Of a DNA stretch of 64,000 nucleotides, positions 18,284 through 28,316 are shown piece by piece (position 1 is the first letter of the stretch; each line of letters begins with the position of its first letter). Made by a program: the position numbers and the translations under genes. The notes under the pieces are model-generated. The model searched no databases and was not told where the DNA came from. It saw nothing but the letters and a program-made list of their open reading frames with translations. The DNA comes from Chitinophaga cymbidii (GTDB taxonomy: Bacteria; Bacteroidota; Bacteroidia; Chitinophagales; Chitinophagaceae), in assembly GCF_007992715.1 (NCBI RefSeq), contig NZ_BKAU01000005.1:62001-126000 (forward strand), in the 5' to 3' direction.

Positions 18284-21200
18284 ATGAAAAGAAAACATCG
18301 CTTTTCCAGCCTGTTGCTATTAAGTGTCTTTTACTTTAGCATCCCTGCCTATTCCAACGCACTTTTCCAGGAAATAAGGCTGACTGGTACCGTCAGGGAC
18401 AAAGGAGGGGAAACCCTGCCCGGCGTCACCGTAAAATTGAAAGGTACCAATACCGGTACCATCACTGATGAAAAGGGGAATTACAGCATCCGGCTGCCGG
18501 ATGGCAACGGCACCCTTGTATTTACATTTATCGGGTTCGACAAAAGAGAGATACCCGTTAATTCCCGGAGTGTAATAGATATTATACTGGAACGCTCTGC
18601 CAACACATCTCTGAACGAGGCCGTAGTGATCGGTTATGGTACGCAGCTGAAGCGCGACCTCACCAGCTCGGTGTCTACCATGAAAGGCTCCGAAATAGAG
18701 AAGTACAATGTGAACAGCTTTCAGTCCGCCATGCAGGGCCAGATGGCCGGCGTGGAAATGTACGAATCCAGCGGCGTGCCCGGCGCGGCCGTGAACGTGC
18801 GCATCCGCGGGCTCAACACCATCAACGGCAGCGCCGGCCCGCTCTATGTGATCGACGGCGTGCCCATGTTCTCCGGCGGTGGCGGCGACGGCGACGCCCC
18901 GATCACCAACGATGCGAACCTCGGCGGTACGCAGACGAATATTATGGCGGACATCAATCCGAACGATATTGAATCGATAGAAGTATTGAAAGACGCCGCG
19001 TCCGCCGCCATCTACGGCGCCCGGGGCAGCGGCGGCGTTATTCTCATCACCACCAAGCGCGCGAAGAACGGGAAAACCAATTTCAACTTCAGCGCCACCA
19101 CCGGCTTTACGGAAATATCCAAAGAAAAAGCCCTGCTGAACGGCCCGCAGCTGCTCATGATCATGGACGAAGCGCACCGGAACAGCTTCTACAGCGATCC
19201 GGCCAACGAGGGCCTGCCGCTCACGCCCACGCCCATGCCCGAGATCATGAACTTCGACCGCGGTATGGCGGACACCACGGACGTGAACCAGCTGAAAGCC
19301 ATCCTGCGCACCGGCCTCTTCCAGGATATCAGCCTTTCCGCCAGCAGCGGCACCAGCCGCACCAAGTTCTATCTCAGCGGCACCTACAAAAGAACGCTGG
19401 CGAACATCCGCGGCTCGGAAATGAATCAGTATAACCTCCGCGTGAACATCGATCATACTTTCAACAAACATATCCGCTTCGGCGGCACCATCGCGCCCTC
19501 GCTGAACAAGGAATTCCGGCTCGGTTCCGGTACCGTGACCACGGCGGGCGGCTACGGCGCGGCCATCAGCACGAACCTTCCTATTTATCCGCTATACAAT
19601 CACGACGGCACCTATTTCAATCCCTGGGCCAACCCGCTGGCGTTCCGTGACAGGGACCTGTACAGCAATAACAGCCGCAGAACACGTTTGCAGGGATCGG
19701 TTTATTTCGAGGCCGACCTGGCAAAAGGACTGAAGTTCCGTACGAATGCACAGCGGGAAGACTGGAACCAGCTTGGTCTTACGTTCATGGAAGGGCTGCT
19801 CCGCTTCCGCACCAGCAACAGCGGCAGCATCAGTCCCTTCCCGGACGATCAGCTTGCCAAAGGGCAGCATCAAAATTCCTTTGGCTGGATGAACTCCGTG
19901 GAAAGCTTCCTGACGTACGACAGAACGCTCGGCAAATACCACAAGATCAACGCGGTGGGTGGCATGCGTTTCTCGAAGAACGATGCATTGTACGAAGCGA
20001 TGTACGGAGAGAACTTTGCCAACAGTAATTTCCTTTATCCCTCGCAGGCGGCGTCCATCAGCACCGGCTTCCAGACCGGCGCCGTAGGGGAGCCCGCCGC
20101 CAATCTCGGCTATTTCCTCCGTGTCAACTACAAGTACCATGATAAATACTTCCTCAGCTTTATCGTGAACAGGGACGGAAGCTCCCGCTTCGGCAGGAAT
20201 CACCGTTTCGGCACCTTCCCCGCTGTATCCGGCGGCTGGGTGATCTCTGACGAAAGGTTCATGAAAGGCAACCGTTTTGTAGACTTCCTGAAGATCCGCG
20301 CCAGCGTGGGCCTCACAGGGAACGCGCAAGGCATCAGCAATGTGGTGGCCATCCCTTCCTGGAGCACCAGCCTCAACACCAGCGGTTACATGGGCACTGC
20401 CACGAGTAACCCCGCCAGGCCCGCGAACGCGGACCTTCGCTGGGAAAAAGGCGTGAAGCTGGATGGCGGGCTGGACATGGCTTTTGCCAACAGCCGCATC
20501 AACGCTACATTTGATGTGTACCACTACACCACGCGCGACATGCTGCTCGCCATTCCCACCGGCACCACCTTCGGTTTTGGGCTGCCCAGCACTTCGCCCA
20601 CCTATCTTGAGAACCGCGGTTCCCTCATCAACAAAGGCATCGAGTTCTCCATCAATACCATCAACATCCAGGGAGATTTCACCTGGAAGACCAATTTCAA
20701 CATCACCCGCAATATGACCGAAGTGGTGAGCCTCGGCGGTCTTACGCCGGACCTGATCTCCGGTGGCAAAGGCGATATCTATTTATATGAAGGCAGGGAA
20801 GGACCGGTGTATAACCTGATAGAATGGGTAGGAGTAGACCCCGAAACCGGCGGAGAGCTGATCCGCGACCAGAACGGCAAGGTAGTGCTGGCATCCAGCC
20901 TCAACGCCATGGAGCTGGCAGCCGCCCGCAAACCGCAGTTCAATACGCTGCCCGCCCCCAAGTTCTACGGTGGTATCGGCAACACCTTTTCCTATAAAGG
21001 TTTCGACCTGAGCATATTCTTCTCGTTCAGGGTAGGCAACTACCTGCTGGATGCCGGAGAGCGTGTAGCCAGCTACGTGGGGAACATCTCCTACGATAAC
21101 TCCGGCTCAAAGATCTACATCGGCAACCTGCCCACCACCATGCTCAACCGCTGGACGCATCCCGGCCAGGTCACCGACGTGCCCAAAGTATATTATAACG

Positions 21201-21511
21201 ATGCCACGAACGATGTGCTGCGGACTTACAATACAACCCGCTTCCTGTCAGACGCTTCTTTCATCCGCCTCAAAAACCTGCAACTGGCATACACGCTTCC
21301 GAAGAGCATCATTTCCGCGCTCCGGCTGCGTTCCGCCCGCCTGTCCTTCACCGGCCAGAACCTCTTCCTGCTGACGAAGTTCAAAGGCGTGGACCCTGAA
21401 GCGATCACCGTTTCAGGCGATTACCGCGAAAGGAACATCGCATATGGCATTATCGGGAACGTTGTTCCGCAATCAAGGATGATGACGTTCGGATTAAATA
21501 TTGGCTTCTAA
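18284..21511 (+). CDS. SusC/RagA-family TonB-linked outer-membrane transporter
   Basis: 1075 residues. A signal peptide (MKRKHRFSSLLLLSVFYFSIPAYS) is followed by a carboxypeptidase-regulatory-like domain at about 32-110 (LTGTVRDKGGETLPGVTVKLKG), the junction EAVVIGYG, and the plug with LYVIDGVP near 187 and SIEVLKDAASAAIYG near 230. The remaining residues form the 22-stranded barrel and end in aromatic GLNIGF. The protein imports an oligosaccharide across the outer membrane together with the SusD-type lipoprotein 11 bases downstream, using energy from TonB. It is the first gene of the operon that runs to 40829. The substrate is inferred from neighbouring enzymes to be a pectin or rhamnogalacturonan fragment. 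Confidence 0.95.
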   Translation: MKRKHRFSSLLLLSVFYFSIPAYSNALFQEIRLTGTVRDKGGETLPGVTVKLKGTNTGTITDEKGNYSIRLPDGNGTLVFTFIGFDKREIPVNSRSVIDIILERSANTSLNEAVVIGYGTQLKRDLTSSVSTMKGSEIEKYNVNSFQSAMQGQMAGVEMYESSGVPGAAVNVRIRGLNTINGSAGPLYVIDGVPMFSGGGGDGDAPITNDANLGGTQTNIMADINPNDIESIEVLKDAASAAIYGARGSGGVILITTKRAKNGKTNFNFSATTGFTEISKEKALLNGPQLLMIMDEAHRNSFYSDPANEGLPLTPTPMPEIMNFDRGMADTTDVNQLKAILRTGLFQDISLSASSGTSRTKFYLSGTYKRTLANIRGSEMNQYNLRVNIDHTFNKHIRFGGTIAPSLNKEFRLGSGTVTTAGGYGAAISTNLPIYPLYNHDGTYFNPWANPLAFRDRDLYSNNSRRTRLQGSVYFEADLAKGLKFRTNAQREDWNQLGLTFMEGLLRFRTSNSGSISPFPDDQLAKGQHQNSFGWMNSVESFLTYDRTLGKYHKINAVGGMRFSKNDALYEAMYGENFANSNFLYPSQAASISTGFQTGAVGEPAANLGYFLRVNYKYHDKYFLSFIVNRDGSSRFGRNHRFGTFPAVSGGWVISDERFMKGNRFVDFLKIRASVGLTGNAQGISNVVAIPSWSTSLNTSGYMGTATSNPARPANADLRWEKGVKLDGGLDMAFANSRINATFDVYHYTTRDMLLAIPTGTTFGFGLPSTSPTYLENRGSLINKGIEFSINTINIQGDFTWKTNFNITRNMTEVVSLGGLTPDLISGGKGDIYLYEGREGPVYNLIEWVGVDPETGGELIRDQNGKVVLASSLNAMELAAARKPQFNTLPAPKFYGGIGNTFSYKGFDLSIFFSFRVGNYLLDAGERVASYVGNISYDNSGSKIYIGNLPTTMLNRWTHPGQVTDVPKVYYNDATNDVLRTYNTTRFLSDASFIRLKNLQLAYTLPKSIISALRLRSARLSFTGQNLFLLTKFKGVDPEAITVSGDYRERNIAYGIIGNVVPQSRMMTFGLNIGF

Positions 21512-21522
21512 AAAAATCAAGG

Positions 21523-23004
21523 ATGAAAAAAAAGATCTTCACTATACTGGCGCTCTCCTGCTTTCTCTTTCAGAGCTGTGAAAAGATGCTCGAGATCGTG
21601 CCCGCATCCACTTCCCCGGAAGAGCTGATCCTGTCTACCGTAGACGGGATGGACGGGGGGCTGAACTATGCCTATGCGCAGCTGCACACGGATGTTGGAA
21701 GGCATTATACGCTGTGGTCCGAAGCGCTGGCAGATCACCTCGTGATAAGGGGTTCCGCCATCCGGACGCAGATGAGCTTTTACGACCGCGACATGGACGC
21801 GATCGTGACGGAAACAATATCGGCCACCGACCTCCGTTTGCAGAACGACATCCGCATGCGTGAGCTGTACAACTGCATTAACGCGGCAGCGCTGATATTG
21901 CGCGCCGCGGAGAACGACCTCGCCAAAGACGATCTTGGCTGGTCCACCAACAAGGCCCGCATCATGGGCGAATGCCACTTCCTGCGCGCTGCCGCGCATT
22001 TCGAGCTGGTGCGTTTCTGGGCAAAGCCCTGGGATGCCACGCCGGACAACACCCATCCAGGCATTGTGCTGATGGACCATCCGGTAGACGACCGCGTCAG
22101 CAATATCAAACCGCGTGCAACGCTGAAAGAGATATACGACTTTGTGATCGCGGAGTTCAAAAAAGCGGAGGAACAATTGCCGGAAGCATTCGATCCCGCG
22201 CAGCATGCCGCCGTTTTCAACGGCCGCGCAACGAAAGACGCGGCGCGCGGCTACCTGGCGAAAGTATATTTCCAGCAGCTGAACAGCACGATGGCAAAGC
22301 AAACGATCGACGGACTGATCGGCGCAACGCCCGGCATCCCTTCCAGCCATCCGCTGCAAGCCAGCCTGTCCGCCCTGTTCTCCGCCCGCGGCGCCGATGA
22401 TACCGATCCGGAATGCATCTATCAGTCCACCAGCTCCATCACCACCAACTCGCTCGCGCCCTACTGGAACAGCACCAATACCGAAAGCATCTATACCATC
22501 AACAACGCCGCGCCAAAAGGTATTGTGAGCGAAAAATTCCTGGCGGACGCGAACTACAGCGCCAGCGATCTGCGGTGGACGACCTTCTTCAAAACACTGG
22601 CGGACGGAAAGGTGACGCCCATCAAGTACAGCCTGGTACAGCATTACAACATTCCCCTGATCAGAACGGCGGAACTGCTGCTGGACCGCGCCGAGATCAA
22701 TGCCGCCGCCAACAACCTGCCGGATGCGATCGCGGATTGCAATGCCATCCGTGAAAGGGCGCAGATACCGTTGCTGGATGACGGGATATCGCAGGCCGCA
22801 TTGCTCGATACGATCAAGCTTGAACGTATCCGCGAACTGGCTTTTGAAGGCGACCGCCTGCATAACCTGCGAAGAATGAAAGTGCCCATCCCCGCGGGTG
22901 ACCGTGCAGACCAGACGCCGCTTCCCTGGAACGGCCTCGAGCTGGTACTCAAATATTCTGTAGAAGACATGGCCCGCAATCCTTTGCTGGACAACAATTA
23001 TTAA
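21523..23004 (+). CDS. SusD/RagB-family outer-membrane glycan-binding lipoprotein
   Basis: 493 residues. The lipoprotein signal MKKKIFTILALSCFLFQSC puts the acylated cysteine at residue 19. The N-terminal helical TPR-like part and the C-terminal RagB/SusD signature are visible (RTAELLLDRAEINAAANNLPDAI; LERIRELAFEGDRLHNLRRM). It should sit as a lid on the SusC barrel encoded just upstream and capture the oligosaccharide. The length is within the usual 480-600 range. The start is fixed by the signal peptide and the 11-base gap after susC. Confidence 0.94.
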   Translation: MKKKIFTILALSCFLFQSCEKMLEIVPASTSPEELILSTVDGMDGGLNYAYAQLHTDVGRHYTLWSEALADHLVIRGSAIRTQMSFYDRDMDAIVTETISATDLRLQNDIRMRELYNCINAAALILRAAENDLAKDDLGWSTNKARIMGECHFLRAAAHFELVRFWAKPWDATPDNTHPGIVLMDHPVDDRVSNIKPRATLKEIYDFVIAEFKKAEEQLPEAFDPAQHAAVFNGRATKDAARGYLAKVYFQQLNSTMAKQTIDGLIGATPGIPSSHPLQASLSALFSARGADDTDPECIYQSTSSITTNSLAPYWNSTNTESIYTINNAAPKGIVSEKFLADANYSASDLRWTTFFKTLADGKVTPIKYSLVQHYNIPLIRTAELLLDRAEINAAANNLPDAIADCNAIRERAQIPLLDDGISQAALLDTIKLERIRELAFEGDRLHNLRRMKVPIPAGDRADQTPLPWNGLELVLKYSVEDMARNPLLDNNY

Positions 23005-23016
23005 AAAAACTAACAG

Positions 23017-23910
23017 ATGAGATTTTCAATATATTTACTGATACTCGCCTGCATGCTGGGCTGCAACCGGGATGACGATGCGCCGGCGCCCGCCGAAGGC
23101 ATCATCTTCAGCCCGCTTTCCCAATACCAGGAAGCCTATCCCGGCCAGATCGTCACCTTCAAATTCAGGGCCGGCGCGCCGGAACCGGTTACCGGCTTTA
23201 AGCTCCGCTTCAAGCTGCCCGGATCGGAAGAATATGTTGCCTTGCCGCAGTATCCTGATCTGACACAGGACGCCCATACATTTGCCGGCTTCCAGACCTT
23301 TGAATATTCCATGCCTCCTTCCGCCACAGACACAGATGCCGAAGTGCGGATCAGGTTTACCGCCACTACCGCATCTAAAGATTATGAAGGGGAATATGTG
23401 ATCAGGATGCTGAGCAACGGCATGCAGAACATGAAGCTGTACAGCGATGCCGCGAAAACCTATTTCAATTTCAGCGCGCTGGACCTCGTGAGCGGCAGCG
23501 GCGCCGCCGCCAACCCCGATCTCGTGGGCGTTGTACACGATTCTCATTTTCCGCTGCAGGACGTTACTTTTTCCGTACTGAACGGATGGACGAGCGGAAA
23601 TGGCACCACCTTCAAGCTCACCACCGCCGCGAATTACAGCAAGGAACCCTCCACCTATGAAGCCACGTACCAGGCCATCGCGCCGGAACAGGAGCTGACC
23701 AGCGTAACCATGACAGGCGGCGAACCCGGCTCCGGCACAGGCTACCTGTCCCCCAACCAGTGCTACATCGCCAGAACGGAACGCGAAGGCGTGGCGCATT
23801 ACATCGGCATGCAGGTAAAACGGGTGCCTTCACCGGTCATCAACATGATCAACAACACGGCCGTACTGGATCTTGCTAATGAATACATTCAGCTGGAAAT
23901 CAAAAAATGA
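23017..23910 (+). CDS. Small surface lipoprotein of unknown function, SusE/F-like position
   Basis: 297 residues with a lipobox (MRFSIYLLILACMLGC). The mature part begins with an acidic NRDDDAPAP linker, which resembles a surface-export signal of Bacteroidota lipoproteins, and then looks all-beta: FSPLSQYQEAYPGQIVTFKFRA, FKLRFKLPGSEEYVAL, AEVRIRFTATTASKDYEGEY. I do not recognise the family. Its place right after the SusD gene is where accessory glycan-binding lipoproteins such as SusE and SusF sit, so binding the same polysaccharide at the surface is the best guess. The last four bases overlap the start of the next SusC gene (ATGA), so the two are probably translationally coupled. Confidence 0.6.
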   Translation: MRFSIYLLILACMLGCNRDDDAPAPAEGIIFSPLSQYQEAYPGQIVTFKFRAGAPEPVTGFKLRFKLPGSEEYVALPQYPDLTQDAHTFAGFQTFEYSMPPSATDTDAEVRIRFTATTASKDYEGEYVIRMLSNGMQNMKLYSDAAKTYFNFSALDLVSGSGAAANPDLVGVVHDSHFPLQDVTFSVLNGWTSGNGTTFKLTTAANYSKEPSTYEATYQAIAPEQELTSVTMTGGEPGSGTGYLSPNQCYIARTEREGVAHYIGMQVKRVPSPVINMINNTAVLDLANEYIQLEIKK

Positions 23911-26807
23911 ACAAGCTCATGGTAAAAAAGATATTATACAGCATCATCACCATATTGGCGGTTGCGGCGGACAGTTCCGCCCAGAGCGCGAAGAAACCCG
24001 TGGTACTGTTGCCGCTGCCGAAAGACAGCGCCGGCCCGGTGGTAGAGACAGGCTACGCCACTTTGCCGGCCACCAGTTATTCAGGCGCGGCGGCAGCGGT
24101 GTCCGGCAACACGATCGAACATTCACTGACGCCGAATTTCAAATCCGCTTTACAGGGCCGGCTGGCCGGTGTGCACATTGCGCAGGCCAACGGCATGCCC
24201 GCCAGTGAAGTGACCGTGCGGGTACGCGGCACCTCGTCCATTTACGCGGAAACAGCGCCGCTGTATGTGATCGACGGTGTACCTGTATACAGCGGTCCGC
24301 GTGAAGTAAAGGAAGCGGGTATCGCCGGTAACTGGGGGGCTACCTTCAACCCGCTGGTAGACATCAACCCGGATGATATCGAATCGATAGAAGTGCTGAA
24401 GGATGCCGCCGCCACGGCCATCTACGGCTCCCGCGGCGGTAACGGCGTGATCGTAGTCACCACCCGTTCCGGCAAAGGCGCGAATGTTGGCCGCGATGAC
24501 GTGCGCCTGCATTACTACTACGGCGTGACCAGCGAAACCAACCGTGTGAACAGCCTCAACGGCCCGCAATACCTGAACGCGCTGGATAAAGCCTGGGTAA
24601 ACAGCGGCGGCGCCGGCGAAGCCCCGTTCCCCACTGCTTCGGGGCTCACCCGCGGCGAAGCGGAAAATACCAGCACGGATCATGTGGACAGATCGCTGGA
24701 GCCCGGCAATGTGCAGCATGTATCTCTTTCTTCCGGGTACCACAGCGGAAAAACGAGCTTTTATTTCTCGGGTTCTTATCACAAGGAAAAAGGTATCCTC
24801 ACCGGTAATGACCTCGTCCGCTATACCGGGAAAATAAAAGTCACCAACCAGGTGACCCGGCGGCTCTCCATCGGGCTGAATGCGGGAATGAATTATGTGG
24901 ATTACTTCAATATGCCCACAGGGTACAGCACCGGCGGCGGTTTCAATGCCGCGCAGCGCAATCTGCCCGTATATCCTTTCATGAAAAGCGGCAAGTATTT
25001 CTTTCCGTCCGACCCCGCGATATACAACCTCCCCGGTTCCAACGTCACCGCCTTCCAGGATAAAGCCAATTACGATAATGAAGAGCATACGCGCCGTGTG
25101 TTCATTGCCGCCAACATCACGTACGACATCATGCCGGGGCTGGACCTCCGCCTCGATGCTGCGATGGACCAGTATTACCATACCCGCAGGGATTATCTCT
25201 CCCGCTTTGTGCGCTTCGGCTCCGTGGGGTCTGGCAATGGCAGGGAAGGCGTGCCTACCGCTTATGCCGGGTATGAAAAGTATTCCGAGAATGTTTACAA
25301 CATCCGCGGCACGCTCAATTACAAAAAGAAATTCAAAGGCCATCAGCTCACAGGTGTAGCGGGATTTGAATTTTATTATAACGACAACCCGTACTTCTTC
25401 GCGGAAGGCGAAGGCTTTGTGAGCGACTACCTGCGGCAGCCTGCCATGGCTTCCTTCAGGAATGCCGTTACGCCCGCGGCGCTTGTTACCAACGTTAATT
25501 CCTTCGCAGGCTATTTCGGCAGCGCCCAATACGCCTGGAAGGAAAAATTCCTGGCAGGTGCCACGCTGCGTGTCGACGGTTCGTCCCGCTTCGGCGCCAA
25601 TCAGAAATACCATGTGTTCCCCGCGGCCTCGGTGGGATATGTGCTGTCGGAAGAACATTTCCTGAAATCCGTTTCCGCGGTGAATTACCTCAGGATCAGG
25701 GCCAGCTATGGCCGTACAGGTAATGCGGGCATCGGCAACTATTCCTCGCTGGAACGTTGGGCGCTCACCAATAGCTCCCGCTATCTTTTGCAGGCAGGCG
25801 TGCATGCAGCCGGTTTCGGCAGCCCCGCGCTGGAGCCGGAGAAACAGGACCAGTTCAACATCGGCATAGATCTCGGTTTGTTCAACGACCGCATCAGCGC
25901 CGCCATCGATTTCTATAACAATACTACCCGCGACCTGATCCTCAGCTACAACGCGCCGCCTTCCGCGGGCGTGGTAGATCCGGGGCTGTGGCTGAACACC
26001 GGTTCCCTCCGCAACCGCGGCGTGGAGCTGAGCCTCGTCACCCGCAACCTCGTCGGCGCCTTCAAATGGACCACTGAACTGAACATCGCACGTAACAAAA
26101 ATACCGTGCTGGACCTCGGCGGCGCCAGCGTTGCTTCCCATCCGAACATCGCGGTGTACGAAGGCAAACCGCTCGGCGTTTTTTACCTCGCGGAATATGC
26201 AGGCACAGACCCGGTAACAGGAGCGGAGCTGATCTATGACCTGGACAGGAATAAAGTACCGGCCACCAGCGCCGCGCAGATAGATGCGGCGCGCATCCCG
26301 CATTACGACAAACCTTCCGCCCCCAAATTCTTCGGCGGGCTGAACAATACTTTTACATTCAGGGATTTTGACCTCGGCGCTTTCCTGACTTTTTCCTACG
26401 GCAATTATATACTGGATGAAGGAGAAAGAGAGCTGAGCTATTTGAAAGGCAACAACAACCTGCGTGAAAGCGCGGTGGCCGCCGGTGCTCCGCGCCTGCT
26501 GTACAATGATCCGGTAGCAGGCAGCAATACCACCCGCTTCCTGCACGATGCTTCTTATCTGCGCATGCGGAACCTTACACTGGGGTATTCCTTCAACCGG
26601 CTGTTGAAAAACGTGAAGTTCGTCAGGAATGCAAGGCTGTACGTATCCGCGCAAAACCTGTTCACCATCACCGGCTTCTCAGGATGGGACCCGGAAGTGG
26701 CAGGCATGTACGGCACCAGCCTGGAAAGGAACCTGAACCAGGGCATCACTTATATGGACCTTCCGCAGGTACGCACATTTGCCACCGGCTTTAACCTGAA
26801 TTTTTAA
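23907..26807 (+). CDS. Second SusC-family transporter lacking the N-terminal regulatory-like domain
   Basis: 966 residues, about 100 shorter than the SusC at 18284. The signal peptide (MVKKILYSIITILAVAADSSAQ, from Met5) is followed by a 25-residue linker and then directly by the plug (NFKSALQGRLAGVHIAQANGMPASEVTVRVRGT; LYVIDGVP near 119; SIEVLKDAAATAIYG near 160). The carboxypeptidase-regulatory-like domain found in most SusC proteins is absent. The barrel looks intact and ends GFNLNF. It overlaps the preceding lipoprotein gene by four bases and is followed 18 bases later by its own SusD. It probably imports a second size or type of oligosaccharide from the same polymer. Confidence 0.9.
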   Translation: MNKLMVKKILYSIITILAVAADSSAQSAKKPVVLLPLPKDSAGPVVETGYATLPATSYSGAAAAVSGNTIEHSLTPNFKSALQGRLAGVHIAQANGMPASEVTVRVRGTSSIYAETAPLYVIDGVPVYSGPREVKEAGIAGNWGATFNPLVDINPDDIESIEVLKDAAATAIYGSRGGNGVIVVTTRSGKGANVGRDDVRLHYYYGVTSETNRVNSLNGPQYLNALDKAWVNSGGAGEAPFPTASGLTRGEAENTSTDHVDRSLEPGNVQHVSLSSGYHSGKTSFYFSGSYHKEKGILTGNDLVRYTGKIKVTNQVTRRLSIGLNAGMNYVDYFNMPTGYSTGGGFNAAQRNLPVYPFMKSGKYFFPSDPAIYNLPGSNVTAFQDKANYDNEEHTRRVFIAANITYDIMPGLDLRLDAAMDQYYHTRRDYLSRFVRFGSVGSGNGREGVPTAYAGYEKYSENVYNIRGTLNYKKKFKGHQLTGVAGFEFYYNDNPYFFAEGEGFVSDYLRQPAMASFRNAVTPAALVTNVNSFAGYFGSAQYAWKEKFLAGATLRVDGSSRFGANQKYHVFPAASVGYVLSEEHFLKSVSAVNYLRIRASYGRTGNAGIGNYSSLERWALTNSSRYLLQAGVHAAGFGSPALEPEKQDQFNIGIDLGLFNDRISAAIDFYNNTTRDLILSYNAPPSAGVVDPGLWLNTGSLRNRGVELSLVTRNLVGAFKWTTELNIARNKNTVLDLGGASVASHPNIAVYEGKPLGVFYLAEYAGTDPVTGAELIYDLDRNKVPATSAAQIDAARIPHYDKPSAPKFFGGLNNTFTFRDFDLGAFLTFSYGNYILDEGERELSYLKGNNNLRESAVAAGAPRLLYNDPVAGSNTTRFLHDASYLRMRNLTLGYSFNRLLKNVKFVRNARLYVSAQNLFTITGFSGWDPEVAGMYGTSLERNLNQGITYMDLPQVRTFATGFNLNF

Positions 26808-26825
26808 AACATCAAGACAAGCGTT

Positions 26826-28316
26826 ATGAAGTTATCCATCACCATATTACTCTTCGCTTCGATGCTGCTTGGCAGTTGCAGCAAGTATATCAATGAGCCG
26901 GACCACTCCGTGCTGCCTACTGACATACTGGTAAGGTCCATGCGCGACCTGGATAACCTGCTGTACGGCGCTTACGGCGCTTTGGCGAACGACAACACAC
27001 TGGCCGGTAACTGGAAGATATTTCCGGAGATCATGGCGGACCAGGTGGTGCTGAACGTAGACGGGCAGACGGCGGACGATCCTTATGTGGAGCTGTACAA
27101 CCGCAACATGGCGGCGGCGCAGTACCCGGGCAACTGGCAGCAGGCGTATACCGCGATACAGAACGTGAACACCGTGCTGTATGCGATCGATAATAACATG
27201 ATCACAAAGGAAAAAGATCCCGAGTTCAGCGACGGCGCGCGTAACAGGATCAAAGGAGAGGCGCTGTTCATCCGCGGCCTCGTGAACTTTGAACTGCTGC
27301 GCCTGTACGGGCATCAGTACGGACATAATTCCAGCGCCGCGCAAAGCGGCATCGTGCTGCGCACAAAGCCTGTTATCAACGTTACGAAACCGGAGGAGAT
27401 ACTCGGCCAGCGCCGCGCCACCGTGGAAGAATGTTATACGCAGGTGATCAACGATCTGAAGGAAGCGGAATCGTTGCTGCCTGTGGAACCGCTTCGCCGC
27501 GGGCGCGCTACTGTGCATGCCGCCGCCTCATACCTGGCCCGTGTATATTTCCAGATGAATGATTATCCGAATGCGCTGATACAGATCAACAAAGTAATAG
27601 GCCCCACGGCCGGAACGATTGAAACCGGCTTCAAGCTGGTGCGTTCCCCCGCTTACGGCAAGCTCACCACCGCGCAGGCGCAGGCCAACGTGCTGGCCGC
27701 TTTCAACGCCACCGGCACTGGTACTAAAGTATCCGAGATCATTTTCGATATGATCAGCGTAACCGGCGCTGCTTCCAACGGTGCTGTCAGCCGCAAGTAT
27801 CTCCGTTCTTCTTCCATCGAGCCGCAATTCGCCATCAGCAGTACTTTCCTCGCAGAAGCGGCCTTTGCCAGCAGCGACGCCCGCCTCAGCAGGCTTATTA
27901 CGAAAGCTAACGGCAAAAGCTACACGAGAAAGTTCGACCGCTCGCTGCTGAACGTTCCCATCATCCGTTCCGCGGAACTGGTGCTGGACCGCGCGGAAAT
28001 ACTCGCATTACAGGGCAATACGGAAGATGCCGCGAAAGATATCAACTACATCCGTTACCGCGCCATTCCGAACTATGATTCCGCGACCGTTATCGCTCCT
28101 GCGGACATACTTGAAGAAGTAAGAAGGGAACGCATCCGGGAGCTTTGCTTTGAAGGCGACCGCCTGCATGACCTGCGCCGCAGACAGGCGGATATCGGCG
28201 CCGGCGACCGCACCGGCGGCGTGTTACCGCTGCCCTGGAACAGCAACGGCCTCCTGTTTAAAATTCCTGATGCCGAGATCAAAGCCAGCAATGGCATGCA
28301 ACAAAATGAAGATTGA
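26826..28316 (+). CDS. Second SusD/RagB-family lipoprotein
   Basis: 496 residues with lipobox MLLGSC (cysteine at 18). Typical SusD features are present: an N-terminal helical domain (SMRDLDNLLYGAYGAL), a TPR-like middle and the C-terminal RagB signature (RSAELVLDRAEILALQGNTEDAAKDINYIR; REELCFEGDRLHDLRRR-like end near 455). It pairs with the SusC immediately upstream. Its TGA shares its last base with the ATG of the giant enzyme gene downstream, which suggests coupled translation of binding protein and enzyme. Confidence 0.93.
   Translation: MKLSITILLFASMLLGSCSKYINEPDHSVLPTDILVRSMRDLDNLLYGAYGALANDNTLAGNWKIFPEIMADQVVLNVDGQTADDPYVELYNRNMAAAQYPGNWQQAYTAIQNVNTVLYAIDNNMITKEKDPEFSDGARNRIKGEALFIRGLVNFELLRLYGHQYGHNSSAAQSGIVLRTKPVINVTKPEEILGQRRATVEECYTQVINDLKEAESLLPVEPLRRGRATVHAAASYLARVYFQMNDYPNALIQINKVIGPTAGTIETGFKLVRSPAYGKLTTAQAQANVLAAFNATGTGTKVSEIIFDMISVTGAASNGAVSRKYLRSSSIEPQFAISSTFLAEAAFASSDARLSRLITKANGKSYTRKFDRSLLNVPIIRSAELVLDRAEILALQGNTEDAAKDINYIRYRAIPNYDSATVIAPADILEEVRRERIRELCFEGDRLHDLRRRQADIGAGDRTGGVLPLPWNSNGLLFKIPDAEIKASNGMQQNED

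Noticed and set aside
21517..22863. 448-codon minus-strand open frame under the first SusD gene
   Set aside because: Shadow of a clear SusD gene; no start context or signal and no recognisable fold.
24150..26654. 834-codon minus-strand open frame inside the second SusC gene
   Set aside because: It is a mirror of a GC-rich plus-strand gene whose SusC plug and barrel motifs are clear; the mirror product has no domain and is typical of shadow frames in GC-rich DNA.
18284..28316. The two SusC/SusD pairs as a recent tandem duplication
   Set aside because: The second SusC lacks the N-terminal domain and the SusD sequences differ widely outside the family motifs, so they are distant paralogues.
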